From the NCBI GenBank assembly GCA_977006965.1, contig OZ345379.1, forward strand, positions 1,240,001-1,304,000: DNA of 64,000 nt. Direction: 5' to 3'. The position numbers were made by a program, and so were the translations under genes. Source of the DNA: Phymatolithon calcareum (Eukaryota; Rhodophyta; Florideophyceae; Hapalidiales). Below are positions 38,932 to 48,800 of this stretch, piece by piece (positions within the stretch are counted from its first letter, which is position 1; every line of letters starts with the position of its first letter). Below the pieces are notes generated by a model. It worked only from the letters and a program-made list of their open reading frames with translations, did not search any database and was not told where the DNA came from.

Positions 38932-39712
38932 ACAGAACCTGCAGAGCCGAAATGCGTCCAGGTGGATACTTAGAAGACTACCAAATTTCTCTGGCGTATA
39001 TCACGTTCACCACGTGGCAGAGCCCAGATGTAATCAGATTCAATTCCGTCTTTCCACCACGTACTATGACGTCTGTGTTGGATATAAATATCCTTAGATC
39101 ACTTCTTCAGTCAACAATCCACACCGGACACGTGGCCTAGTTGTTTTGATCATGTATTATGACAACAGGTTATGGGCCCAGATTACGCTGAGGTCACGGG
39201 TTCAATCCCCGATGTTGACTTTCTACAAAAAAAAATACAATACCCACGTCTGGCGCATCATGACATATGGATCCAATGAGAGCATGCATGGTGACGACCT
39301 CCGATATCTAAGGACCTCGAACTGAGGGGCCGTGTTGGATATAAATATCCTTAGATCACTTCTTCAGTCAACAATCCACACCGGACACGTGGCCTAGTTG
39401 TTTTGATCATATATTATGACAACAGTCTGTCGGGCTCCTGGGTTTCCCCAGAAGACTTGTTCAGACACTAGATTAGACTATCCTCAGAGACGCTTTAGGG
39501 TGGCCGCCAGCCGGGTTCAAACGCAGACCTCGAGGGTCCTACTCACCCTTACTATTATTACACGACACAGATACCTCAGGAATTTAAACCTCTTGATTGA
39601 TGAAGATGACCGGTGAAGGGGGAAGGATGACCCCTTTGGTTGATGATGAATTGTACGTTGGCGTACAATTTGGATGAATTTGTCCACGTTGGCGAGCACT
39701 GGGCCCATAACC
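38932..39712 (-). mobile_element. Leader region of copia element J, split by a miniature LTR element
   Basis: On the minus strand, from the primer-binding site at 39699-39712, the sequence matches the leaders of elements E and F (for example the GGATACTTAGAAGACTACC block at 38963 against 53459 and 47507). The 39076-39424 TRIM interrupts it. The far end is cut by the LTR at 38503-38931. Confidence 0.65.
39076..39424 (+). mobile_element. Miniature LTR retrotransposon (TRIM), 349 bp
   Basis: Two 92-bp LTRs (39076-39167 and 39333-39424) differ at one visible base and start TGTTGGATATAAATATCC, ending GACAACA. The left LTR is followed by the half-tRNA-Met primer-binding site (39168-39181), and the right LTR is preceded by a purine-rich tract (GAGGGGCC). 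The whole is flanked by the duplication GTCTG (39071-39075 and 39425-39429). The 165-bp interior has no ORF and includes a tRNA T-arm-like GGGTTCAATCCCCG and an A-run. Confidence 0.93.
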
Positions 39713-40123
39713 TGTTGTTAGAGGTTAGGGATGTTGATTAGAGAGGTTGATAGATGTTGATGATGATGATGTTCCTTCGATTATTAGTAAAGATTGTTAC
39801 CCAACATCGATCTATATAGACTATCCAAATCTGATGACGTCAGCAGATATCATCAAAATTTCAATTTTCCTGAGGCGACATATTGTCGTCATAAATCTAA
39901 TTATTATAGCAAATGTCCACGTGTGTGTAATTTATAACAGCACATGTCCACGTGTATGTAATTGTTGACTTAACATGACTACGTGTGAGTAATTCATGAG
40001 AGCTGTCAACACATGCAACTACGAAAAGTTCCTGTCATCGAACAGAAGCACGCTGAAGTTGAACCGAGGTCACACTGCGAATGAAGTATGTTGCGATTGA
40101 AGCACCAAGCATACATACTTTCA
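39713..40123 (-). repeat. 5' LTR of copia element J
   Basis: In sense (minus) it starts TGAAAGTATG and ends CCTCTAACAACA next to the primer-binding site. It has a TATA-like CTATATAGATC (plus AGTCTATATAGA) and CACGTG motifs. It is related to but distinct from the LTRs of A, B and D. Confidence 0.75.
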
Positions 40124-40599
40124 ATAAACACTTGGCGCCAAATACGCAAGTGTCCCAAGTCGAGAGCGGCACCCATCCATATGTGATGAGGGGTCGTGTT
40201 CGAAGGAAGTCCTCTTGACGTGACTCGATTGTGGATATACACAGCTTTTGCAAGTGCTTCAGCCCAAAACTTCTTCTGGATGCTTCGGTGGTGAAGCATC
40301 GAGCGCATTAAGTTGAGAACTGTGCGGTTCATGCGTTCAGCCACCCCATTTTGCTGTGGGGTATATGCGACTGTGAGATGGTGACGTATGCCGTGATCGG
40401 AAAGGAATGCTCGAAACTCGTTGGACAGGTACTCGCCTCCGTTGTCGGTCCTTATGGATTTGAGCTCTTGTGCATTGGAGAAGTCCTGAACGTTTAAGTG
40501 CTTGAGCTTCTTTCCTGTGTGCTCTTCAGCGTACTTGTATATCTTCTGGAAGCAGTCAAAGCTCTCGGACTTCTTCTTCATACTAAATACAGTGGTCCA
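40124..40599 (-). pseudogene. Copia integrase fragment
   Basis: The minus strand encodes the integrase core middle: KSIRTDNGGEYLSNEF, HHLTVAYTPQQNGVAERMNRT, FWAEALAKAVYIHNRVTSRG and HHIWMGAALDLGHL. It is cut on the left by the LTR of element J and on the right by another LTR fragment, so the rest of its element is missing. Confidence 0.88.
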
Positions 40600-40800
40600 T
40601 GTTAGAAGTGTATCTGCTTGGAGATCAGGTTGCAGAACAATTCATTAGAATGTTGTAATCTCAGTACACGTGTACACGTGTCATCAAGTTTGACGAATAT
40701 GTTTGGAAATTCCATAACTTTAGTTATGGTATATACCGGGATGTGGTTTTCGGTTTCGGAATGTGTTTGGCGAAAAATCGCCATTCTGGACATCTGATTG
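40600..40800 (+). repeat. Truncated copia LTR fragment
   Basis: It starts TGTTAGAAGTGTATCTGC and carries TACACGTGTACACGTG near 40665. Similarity fades by about 40800, and no 3' half is recognised. Confidence 0.55.
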
Positions 40801-43046
40801 GCACGTTAAGGGGATTAAAATTTCATGATCTTTTGAAATATAACATCTACTTAATATTTCTTTAAAAGTTCATTTTGTCAGTTTTTCCCATGTACCTTTC
40901 ACGAATTCTGCAAGATGATGTCGTTTTGTAGAATCTCTACTTTTAAAATTCGCGGGCAGACGTAAGTAAGTCTGTTCGTGATCTCGAAGCTAATAGTAAC
41001 GTCCTCAGTATGGATATGTGGCATGGGCGCGTTATGAAGTCGTAGCAGGGGTAAATTATGTTAGGAGGGAGACAAAAGCAGAAACTGAATGTTTCAAAAA
41101 ATCAATTAAAAATGTTACTTGCGTTGCGTCAGGTTAATTTTGAGGAAATCTTTGTATCAAAAATTAAGTGATGAAGCTCGATTCTTGCAGAGCTCTGACA
41201 CAACCGTCGTTCGACGACGGCCGATGGAATTGTGCCAGGACATGAAGAGCTGTAAGCAACCTAGGGACAGTACAGTTGGATTGCAATAATCGCTGCCGTG
41301 CCATGTCGGATTCCGAGGCGCTAGTAGGGGCCCTTTCGTGATTAGGTGATTAAATTGTGGCAACGTGGCCTAAGTGATAGGTTAATAACATGATCTAAGA
41401 AAACCACATAATCATCATCGAGATTGTAGCGTTTGCACAGGAGCACATATTTTACGTTCATTATTTACAATGAACGTGCACTGTTCACGATAGACTGACA
41501 GTGCACAGGTTCCTTCGGAACGCGTTCGGTTCCGACGGACTATCATAGCATTTCTCGAAAAAAGCCTGAAAACTCAATTTGAGAAGCTCTATGTTCATTG
41601 GCCGAGCAGTACTGTAATACTCTACACTTATCTGAAATGAAAAATGCACAGCCCAAACAACAGTGTCTGCAGATGTGCTGGAAACGTTTAAATAAAAATC
41701 TACACTTCTTCTACAACCCAAACAACTGACTCACCCAAAGACGACGAGTGCGCTCTGCATTTCCACCTCTCAGGTACGTTGCCCTGGACTTTCTGGGACA
41801 CAGAGCTCTTACGCGCTTGCCAGTGATAAGAATGCATGGCCTTTGCATAAAGCAGTCCTTTCCCGTCAAGATCGCGCGAAACTCTTATGCGCTCGGCAGC
41901 GCAAAGAATGAACGGCTTTGCAGGAAACATACTATTCCCGTCAAGATGGCGCAGAGATCAAATTCTAGGAGACATTCCAGAAGAGCCACTGATACCACGG
42001 AGCGATTTTAACGTCATTGTTCGCCGAGCGCGAGATTGAAAAGACAGAAACTGACACGCATTCTCGTTCGCAATCAGCCGCAATTTCAGAGCAGAGATCA
42101 CTCTTACGATACGGCCAGCCCCCTCACTCTGCTGGTCCTACGTGCCTCGTATGTGGAAGAAGTCATGACTGAAGAAGTTTGAAAATGTGCTAGAACTTCC
42201 GTAGCCAATATTGTTGGAAGTTATCTAGGGAAGACATATATCCTTTTCCTGACAGCCCTGCGGGAACATGTGATCTCGTTTTGACTTCTACAGCATCGGC
42301 TTCGTCATTATGAGGTATTTCATTGAATTCGCCATTTATTTTGTTGCAATGGGACACTAATTTTAACTCTTTTTTCCTTTTTCGTGCTTTTGCTTCTCAG
42401 CGATCAGACACTTTCTGGATGACTCATGAACCGGACTAGGCAATAGCTGTGACAAACCCCGTGACGACTCTATTCTCGCGTTCGTAGAGATCGCCTACTT
42501 GTGGCTGAGAAGCCCTGAATGACAGGAAAGGGCATACGGTTTAATAGCCAAATGGAAAAAGGTACAACAACGATTGTTTTGAAGACAGAATGGTAATTGT
42601 ATTGATCGTCTCTCTCTCTCTGTCGATCGGCCGATTGAGGCGTGCTATATGCTGACACGACGCGCAATCTATGACTCTGGTCTGGGGGCGACTTTGTGTC
42701 CCAGGAGCTCAGGAACAGAAGGCCTGGAAGAGGAAACGAGAGAACTATGTGCGTGCGAAATATGTGCCGGCGCAAAGTTGTTGCTGAAAACAAGAGAATG
42801 GGCGCGGGAAGACAAGTTGGGGATCACTTTGGTTAGCGCTGGTTTCAGATGACGTGCGTTGTGCAGCGCGTAACTCTAAAATTTATCTAAATGCGTTCAT
42901 TATCTCCCGTTGCTGTAAAATCATCAAACGACCATTTGTGGAGACTGTTTTTCGTGACTAGAAAAGCATCCTCGAGTAGTACGGAGAAGCGTTCCTTTTG
43001 CGCTCACATGCGTTGTTCAGATGCACGTACAAAAACTTTTAGTTTA
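40801..43046. other. Non-coding stretch with two adjacent hairpins
   Basis: No protein gene is supported. At 41454-41476 ACGTTCATT/AATGAACGT forms a perfect 9-bp hairpin, and at 41476-41507 GTGCACTG/CAGTGCAC forms another. A GGGACACTAATTTT piece near 42349 resembles a pogo-type end without a partner. A (TC)n run lies near 42610. Confidence 0.5.
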
Positions 43047-44192
43047 CACCTATTTGTGATATTAGTGTCCCGTTTTTCAACAGGGGATTAAAAGGGGGAT
43101 GGAAGGATTCTAGTACTCGGTGCTGCAGTGTGCATCTTAAACCTTCAACATTTCGCAAGAAAATTTTCGTTTCTACAGAGCTAAAAATATTATCGTGATT
43201 ACAGTCGCTCTCCCGACCACGTATTAAAATTCTGTGTGAGTTAAATTAGCAATATGATACAGCGTTATTGCGAAAGATAAGGGCTGATCGCATGTTCTCT
43301 CTTGTGGATCTTGTTCATCACCCCTTTATGGGAGCCGACTCTGTGAATTATGCTGACGTGGTATCTGGTGGAGAAGGCATATCTGTCGTTCTGCGAATAA
43401 GTGGAGGAGATACCCGCTCTCTAACGGCGCCGTTCCTCATTTTTAAAAATAGGGACAGGAATTATCCGATTTTAAACGTTGCGGATAACATTGACGGGGT
43501 TTCATACAGGACGCAACCTCGTCGTTGGATGGATCGGCAAATGTTCGATCAGTGGCTCAGGGAGCCACGGGCTATTTCCAAAGATTCTCTTTGGCGGAAC
43601 CGTGTTCTATTTTTGGATAACTGCTCTGGGCATAAGGAGGCTTCTAGCCAATCACTGGATGCCATTCAGACAGAGCTTCGTTTTCTTCCACCAAGCGCCA
43701 CAGACTTGTATCAGCCATTGGACTCATTTATAATTCAAGAATATAAGGAAATATGGCGCAGGGAATGGGAAGCAGAAAAGTGCGTCGAATTGAGAACGAA
43801 AAGTGGGCCCCTGCGTCTGGAAAGCTTCAGAATCCTGGATAACATTATTATATGAAACTTGCAGCGAAATGTGCTGCAGAGGTGAATGCTATGAAGGATT
43901 GAAATGGTCTATCATTAGTACATAAGTCTATGATACGCTGTGGACTGTCCGTTGGAACGGATGGTATGTGGAGTGTTAGCCAGCTTTTTCCACATCTTCA
44001 GTCAAGAGTAGAAAAACACTATATGGAATTTTGCGGTGTTGTCCCTGAACACTGATGAATTAAAATTTCCAAAAAGCAATTTCAGAGTCTGATTTATTTC
44101 ATTTTTGCACCTTTTGAGTAGTAACTGCAGCAAAAAGATTTCCTTTGAGTACAACATTTTTCGGGACACTAATATCACAAATTGGAGTAGTG
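43047..44192 (+). mobile_element. Internally deleted pogo-like DNA transposon
   Basis: The ends are inverted and share the perfect 17-base block GTGATATTAGTGTCCCG near 43056-43072 and its complement near 44163-44179. Outside them lie CACC/CACT ends flanked by TA (43045-43046 and 44193-44194). The interior is a decayed transposase. The TTAGTGTCCC core is shared with the complete element at 60622-63231. Confidence 0.82.
43268..44055 (+). pseudogene. Pogo-like transposase remnant
   Basis: It reads VNYADVVSGGEGISVVLRI, FLDNCSGHKE (second Asp) and LYQPLDSFIIQ (third Asp retained), then after a frameshift MKLAAKCAAEVNAMKD and SMIRCGLSVGTDGMW up to the stop near 44055. The N-terminal HTH and the first catalytic Asp are deleted. 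It aligns with the 515-aa transposase at 60772-62319. Confidence 0.88.
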
Positions 44193-44769
44193 TAATCCAC
44201 AGTCACCCACATGTCCACAAGTATGTGCACCAGATATCAGAAATGAACGTACAAATAGTGCTCCTGGAGATAGCAGTGACTCCCGATGATGGGGTACAGA
44301 CTATCTGCATTGATGTCAGCTGGTCTTCGACGAACCGCAGAATTCTGACTTCTACATAAAGAGCGTTATAGTGCAACAAGTTCAACCACGGTTGTGACAC
44401 CGAAGTAAACACTTGATGCTAAAATAAGCAAGACAACCGAGGAGGGACTCGCATTCAGTCACGCCCTTGTTCGGCGTAGGTTCCAAGACCATATGAACTT
44501 GGTCTATAAATTTTAAAGCAGCCTACTGCAAATTCGACAGTCGACAGCAATGGCTTTATTATTGGCCTCATGTGTAGAGCGCATTTGCAGTTCGGCAAAA
44601 AGGAGACTTGAACATCCTAAGGAAGGTTTCCAGTTTCAATTCTCGAGCAAATCCCACAATCACCCCAAGGGATGCGCATGCATTCGAAGACACTCGTAGT
44701 CCAAAAGTAGCCAAATCGACTTTTTAGAATTCGGAATTTATTAAACGCCCTCAGAATCGCTCATTTACA
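44193..44769. other. Non-coding stretch
   Basis: Only short ORFs without motifs are present. It includes the 3' flank of the gene ending at 44770. Confidence 0.4.
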
Positions 44770-45390
44770 TCAGTCACTGATCACTATAACTTCGTTTTCC
44801 CGTTCCATCTGTCTCCTCTTCGCTCGTTCTCGCGACGCCATGTTCATTAGCTTCCTTTTCTCAGCGTTTTTGCGTTCGTTTCCAGAGAGGTGTGTAATCT
44901 CGCCAAGGTCATTTCTGTTCTTAAATTCCAGCCAAACCCTACACTTCGCAGCGCGTAAGCCTTCAATGCTGTCAAGCGGTAAGTACGACAAGTCAGCACG
45001 GCATGTAAAACAAGATAACCCCAGTTTTCGACCCGGAACAGGAGAGTTAAAAGTGATCTCTCGTCCGTATAAATCTGTTGTCGTTACGAAATGGTCCACA
45101 GGATCAGGGTTCGAACGTGCACGGGCAGAATTCTTTAAACTCTCGATATCGCACACTACAAGGCAACAGGGAAGTTTCACAACAGTTTTTCCATTGAGGT
45201 CTTCGAGCGATGAAATGTCAACTTGGCCGCGCTCCAGACGAGGTCGGGCTGACCACGGGCGCTTATCGCGATAGTTTTTCACAGAAACACGACCGCTCAC
45301 CGAAGGACTAGGAGCTGTTTGCTTCGAGGTTTTTGGTTTGCGCGGGCCTCGTGGACAGCGCTGCCTTCTGTTTGAATTCGATGTTTGCAT
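44770..45390 (-). CDS. Basic protein of unknown function with a C-terminal SUMO-interacting-like motif
   Basis: This encodes 206 aa from the ATG at 45390. It has an Arg/Lys/Pro-rich disordered N-terminus (about 60 residues), then a compact region (VVKLPCCLVVCDIESL, FVTTTDLYGREITF, LGLSCFTCRADLSYLPLDSIEGL). A long basic/acidic helix follows (RKNAEKRKLMNMASRERAKRR), ending EVIVISD, which fits a SUMO-interacting motif (hydrophobic patch plus Ser/Asp). No family is recognised. Isolated among transposons, it could be a host gene or cargo. An uninterrupted frame and structured composition support coding. Confidence 0.5.
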   Translation of the reverse strand: MQTSNSNRRQRCPRGPRKPKTSKQTAPSPSVSGRVSVKNYRDKRPWSARPRLERGQVDISSLEDLNGKTVVKLPCCLVVCDIESLKNSARARSNPDPVDHFVTTTDLYGREITFNSPVPGRKLGLSCFTCRADLSYLPLDSIEGLRAAKCRVWLEFKNRNDLGEITHLSGNERKNAEKRKLMNMASRERAKRRQMERENEVIVISD

Positions 45391-46858
45391 GTTGGGAATG
45401 TAGTTTTGACAGGTAGTCGTACAATTGGGAGGGAAGGATATTTGTGGGTATATTCTAAAAGTTTCCGTGACCTCAGATAGAGGTACAGCAAAATGGAGAA
45501 ATTCGACTAATAGAATGAGGTTCTCAGCACCGACAGTGCTATTGGGCCTACTGGCAACGAGTGCGAATAGGCTTCATCTTCATTGGGCATATCCGAATGG
45601 CGTTAAAGGGATGATTGCAAAGGGAAATTGAAACCACATCGAGAGCGAGTGGAAGCAGGGAAGGGCAGATGGCGTCAGTGCAAAACTGCAGCAGCTGCCA
45701 TCCGGAACGAATCTCATATTGTTTTTCACCGGTCATTTTTGGCGACGAAACTTAAAGACAGGTACTTCTGCTTTGTCATGTGTGTTGATGCAGTTCCTCA
45801 ACTTCCCCCTCCCGCAGTTCTGCGTCATCCATACACTGTCAAATTGATCACACGGGAGCCTGCAATTTATACGAATCCGTCAATTCGAATAACTGCAGTG
45901 CACACCACAAGGTCACTTCTTATACTTGTGGCACCTTTCATCTCAGCGCCTGCGTTCCTGTCGCTTGCGTTAGTTTTTGCATCGAAGAGTACTATTGATA
46001 CCAGCAAAAACTGACCACAAAGCTTAACTTTATGCGGCCAGCATTCTGGAAGTCACGGAAAAGACACAACGCTGAAAAATACACTCGCTTTCATGGTGCA
46101 TGTCTGTCTGCAGGATGAAACTCTCAGGATTCCAAGCGCGGAAAATTGTGGATCACAGCAGCCATGAGCGGTGATTTCTTACTCTGTGTTACATTCTGCT
46201 GGATCTCAGCGAGAAGCAGATGTGGACTGTTGTTAGTATACTTAACCATTTTCTTTTCTGTCGTGCGAACCCGTCATCATTCAAAACAGGGAGACAACGA
46301 TCACCTCTTTGCTGTACTGTACATAACCTGTACAGTAAGTTGTATCCCCGTTTTCGTCTCTTAGTGTCATATGGGCCTGAGAAAACATTGACCCTGCAGC
46401 CGGTATTGTACTTTTATTTAATTCAAGTTTATTTAAAATCCCCATAGACTTCCGAAGATATGGGCGAAGCTTCCTCTAATGCTATCTATCTTTGTGCAGC
46501 ACACGAAACGTCCACCATATTGGCGAACGGGAAAACCCAGGATTCAAAGTAATTCTACCTCAGTCTTCTACGGGATTGTTGGTGCTTGAGCTGACACGAA
46601 ATTTGACTTTCCTCCTGCGAATCAATACAGGCCTTCTTCGTTCTCTAAGTTTTCTATGAATGTCTTGGTAAATAGTAAGAGCTGCTTAAGCTTCATTCCT
46701 TTTCATTCTCGAGAAAAATTTAATTCGCTTAATATTTTCATTGTCATTAGTTTGCAGAAAAATACTTTGTTCTCACTAATCAGGGAATGATGACTCAATC
46801 TTGTCACTAATCCTAACAATGGCTCTTCTATGTGACTAAAAGCAACTCAATAAGGGCC
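45391..46858. other. Non-coding stretch left of copia element F
   Basis: An ORF at 45628-46014 (128 codons, plus) has a hydrophobic C-terminus but no family, and I do not call it a gene. An 8-bp inverted repeat (TACTGTAC/GTACAGTA) lies at 46315-46337. Confidence 0.4.
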
Positions 46859-47258
46859 TGTTGGAAATGTGACTGCTTGGAGCTTTTGTCGCAGTACACA
46901 TTATCATTTGTCATAAGTCTCTAACCATTTCTCATATGTTATGATAGAACCAATCCATGTTTTTTCATCTTTACGGACAATGTAACCGGTCAATCAATTT
47001 CTTGATTGATCTTGTCATTGTCAGTAATTCAATCATTTTGTTGATTGAATCAATCACAGTCAACATTTCAATCTTTTAGTTGATTGATTCAATCACAGTT
47101 AGTAGTGCAATGAGCATCAGAAGTCTTATCATACCTCAATCTGAGGCCTATATAAGACCCGGATCTGATGCCCCGACTCAATAAACCAAGGAATATCTCA
47201 CAACCATCTCAATCATCTCAACCATCTCAACCATCAACAACCAAACCTCCATCCAACA
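46859..47258 (+). repeat. Element F 5' LTR
   Basis: The U3 is dense in ATTGATT/AATCAAT motifs. TATA box CTATATAAGACC is near 47159. It ends CCTCCATCCAACA before the primer-binding site. Confidence 0.93.
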
Positions 47259-47756
47259 GGTTATGGGCCCAGATAACGCGTAATCAACCAGCGCTATCAC
47301 CTTACCGAGGGGTCCTCCTTCCCTCTCGGTAATTTATTCTCAACCAATTTTCATCATCAAAAGGTTTAAAACCCTGTGGTATCTGCGCCATCCATCGGCC
47401 ACCCTAAAGCGACTCTGCACAGAGTATAATCTACGGAACAGTCTGACATCATCCGTGCTCTGCTACGTGGTGAAAGGGATATACGCTTGAGAAATCAAGT
47501 AGTCTTCCGAGTATCCACCTGGACGCATCTCGGCTCTGCAGAATTCTGTTGTGTGATTGGAAGGGAATCTGAAAGACTTTTTGGAGTACGGTTTACCGAT
47601 TTGAAAGACAGTCTGCCACGCACAGCGCGTGGTCAGTAGGCCCCGTATACTCATCTTCAAGGAAAAGGTCGCAATTATAGCCTCACGAAGTACTTGCTCG
47701 CTGGGGTGTGCCAACATCAACATTGGAATTTAGGATATTGGAATTGACGGATACGT

Positions 47757-47812
47757 CTTGCAGTGCGTGTTGTCGGCTGCAGGTTCAGGTGTACCAAAAC
47801 GCCACAAGAGGT
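47757..47812 (+). repeat. Leader module of element F
   Basis: This is a single copy of the module found twice in elements A and B, between the primer-binding site and gag (ATG 48007). Confidence 0.7.
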
Positions 47813-48006
47813 AAACGGCCTAGAGCCAGCCCTATCTTCAAGAGGTATACGGCCTAGAGCCATCCCCAGATCAAGCTCCGGGTCACACTGGCAAGACGCG
47901 AATTTCCTAGAAGGGATAGATTGCCTTGATAGTTAACTTCTGTTAACTCGCAGTGGACTCCCCGAACGGATCTTCGACAAGATTTCAAGAAACCCCAGTC
48001 CAAAAT

Positions 48007-48370
48007 ATGGACAACTCGCAAGGAACGCTGAAGGTCTAAAATCTCACCGAGACCAATTTCCACGCTTGGAAACAGAAAATTCAGCTAGTAGTCTCATTCC
48101 GCGAGCTCGATGAGTACATCGAGGTAAGCCCTCCGGCAAGGAACACAGACGAGTTCAAAGTCTGGCGTCGACATGACAATAAGGCTAAAGCGTATCGGTC
48201 TATCCCTTTCCGATGCCCATCTCGAACATGTACGAGGTGTCGAAACGGCGAAAGAAATGTGGCAGGCGATTCTCAACATATTCGAACGCCATACGCTTCT
48301 TAACAAACTCGCCGCTCGTCGCAAGTTCTATACTGCCGCAATGCTCGAGGGCGAAAAGATACTGCCATAC
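48007..48370 (+). pseudogene. Element F gag, 5' part
   Basis: ATG 48007 reads MDNSQGTLKV then TAA (codon 11), then LTETNFHAWKQKIQL and FRELDEYIE. A short deletion near 48190 shifts the frame before LSLSDAHLEHVRG and MWQAILNIFERHT. It is interrupted at ILPY by element E. Confidence 0.88.
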
Positions 48371-48779
48371 TGTTGGATGGAGGTTTGGTTGTTGATGGTT
48401 GAGATGGTTGAGGTGGTTGAGATGGTTGGGTTGGTTGTGAGATATTCCTTGGTTTATTGAGTCGGGGCATCAGATCCGGGTCTTATATAGGCCTCAGATT
48501 GAGGTATGATAAGACTTGTGATGCTCATTGCACTACTAACTGTGATTGAATCAATCAACTAAAAGATTGAAATGTTGACTGTGATTGATTCAATCAACGA
48601 AATTATTGAATTACTGACAATGACAAGATCAATCAAGAAAATGATTGACCGGCTACATTTTCAGTAAAGATGAAAAAACATTGATTGATTCTATCATAAC
48701 ATATGAGAAATGGTTAGAGACTTATGACAAATGATAATGTGTACTGCGACAAGTGCTCCAAGCAGTCACATTTCCAACA
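48371..48779 (-). repeat. Element E 3' LTR
   Basis: TGTTGGATGGAGG...TTCCAACA, with an extra 9 bp in the GGTTGAGAT tract relative to its partner. Confidence 0.93.
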
Positions 48780-48800
48780 CTCCCCCTCGATCGAAGAAGC

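Noticed and set aside
39190-39230. Functional tRNA gene in the TRIM
   Set aside because: Only a T-arm-like segment is present; no D-arm, anticodon arm or acceptor stem can be drawn.
45628-46014. 128-codon plus-strand ORF with a hydrophobic tail
   Set aside because: No family, no start context and flanked by transposon-rich DNA; could be chance.
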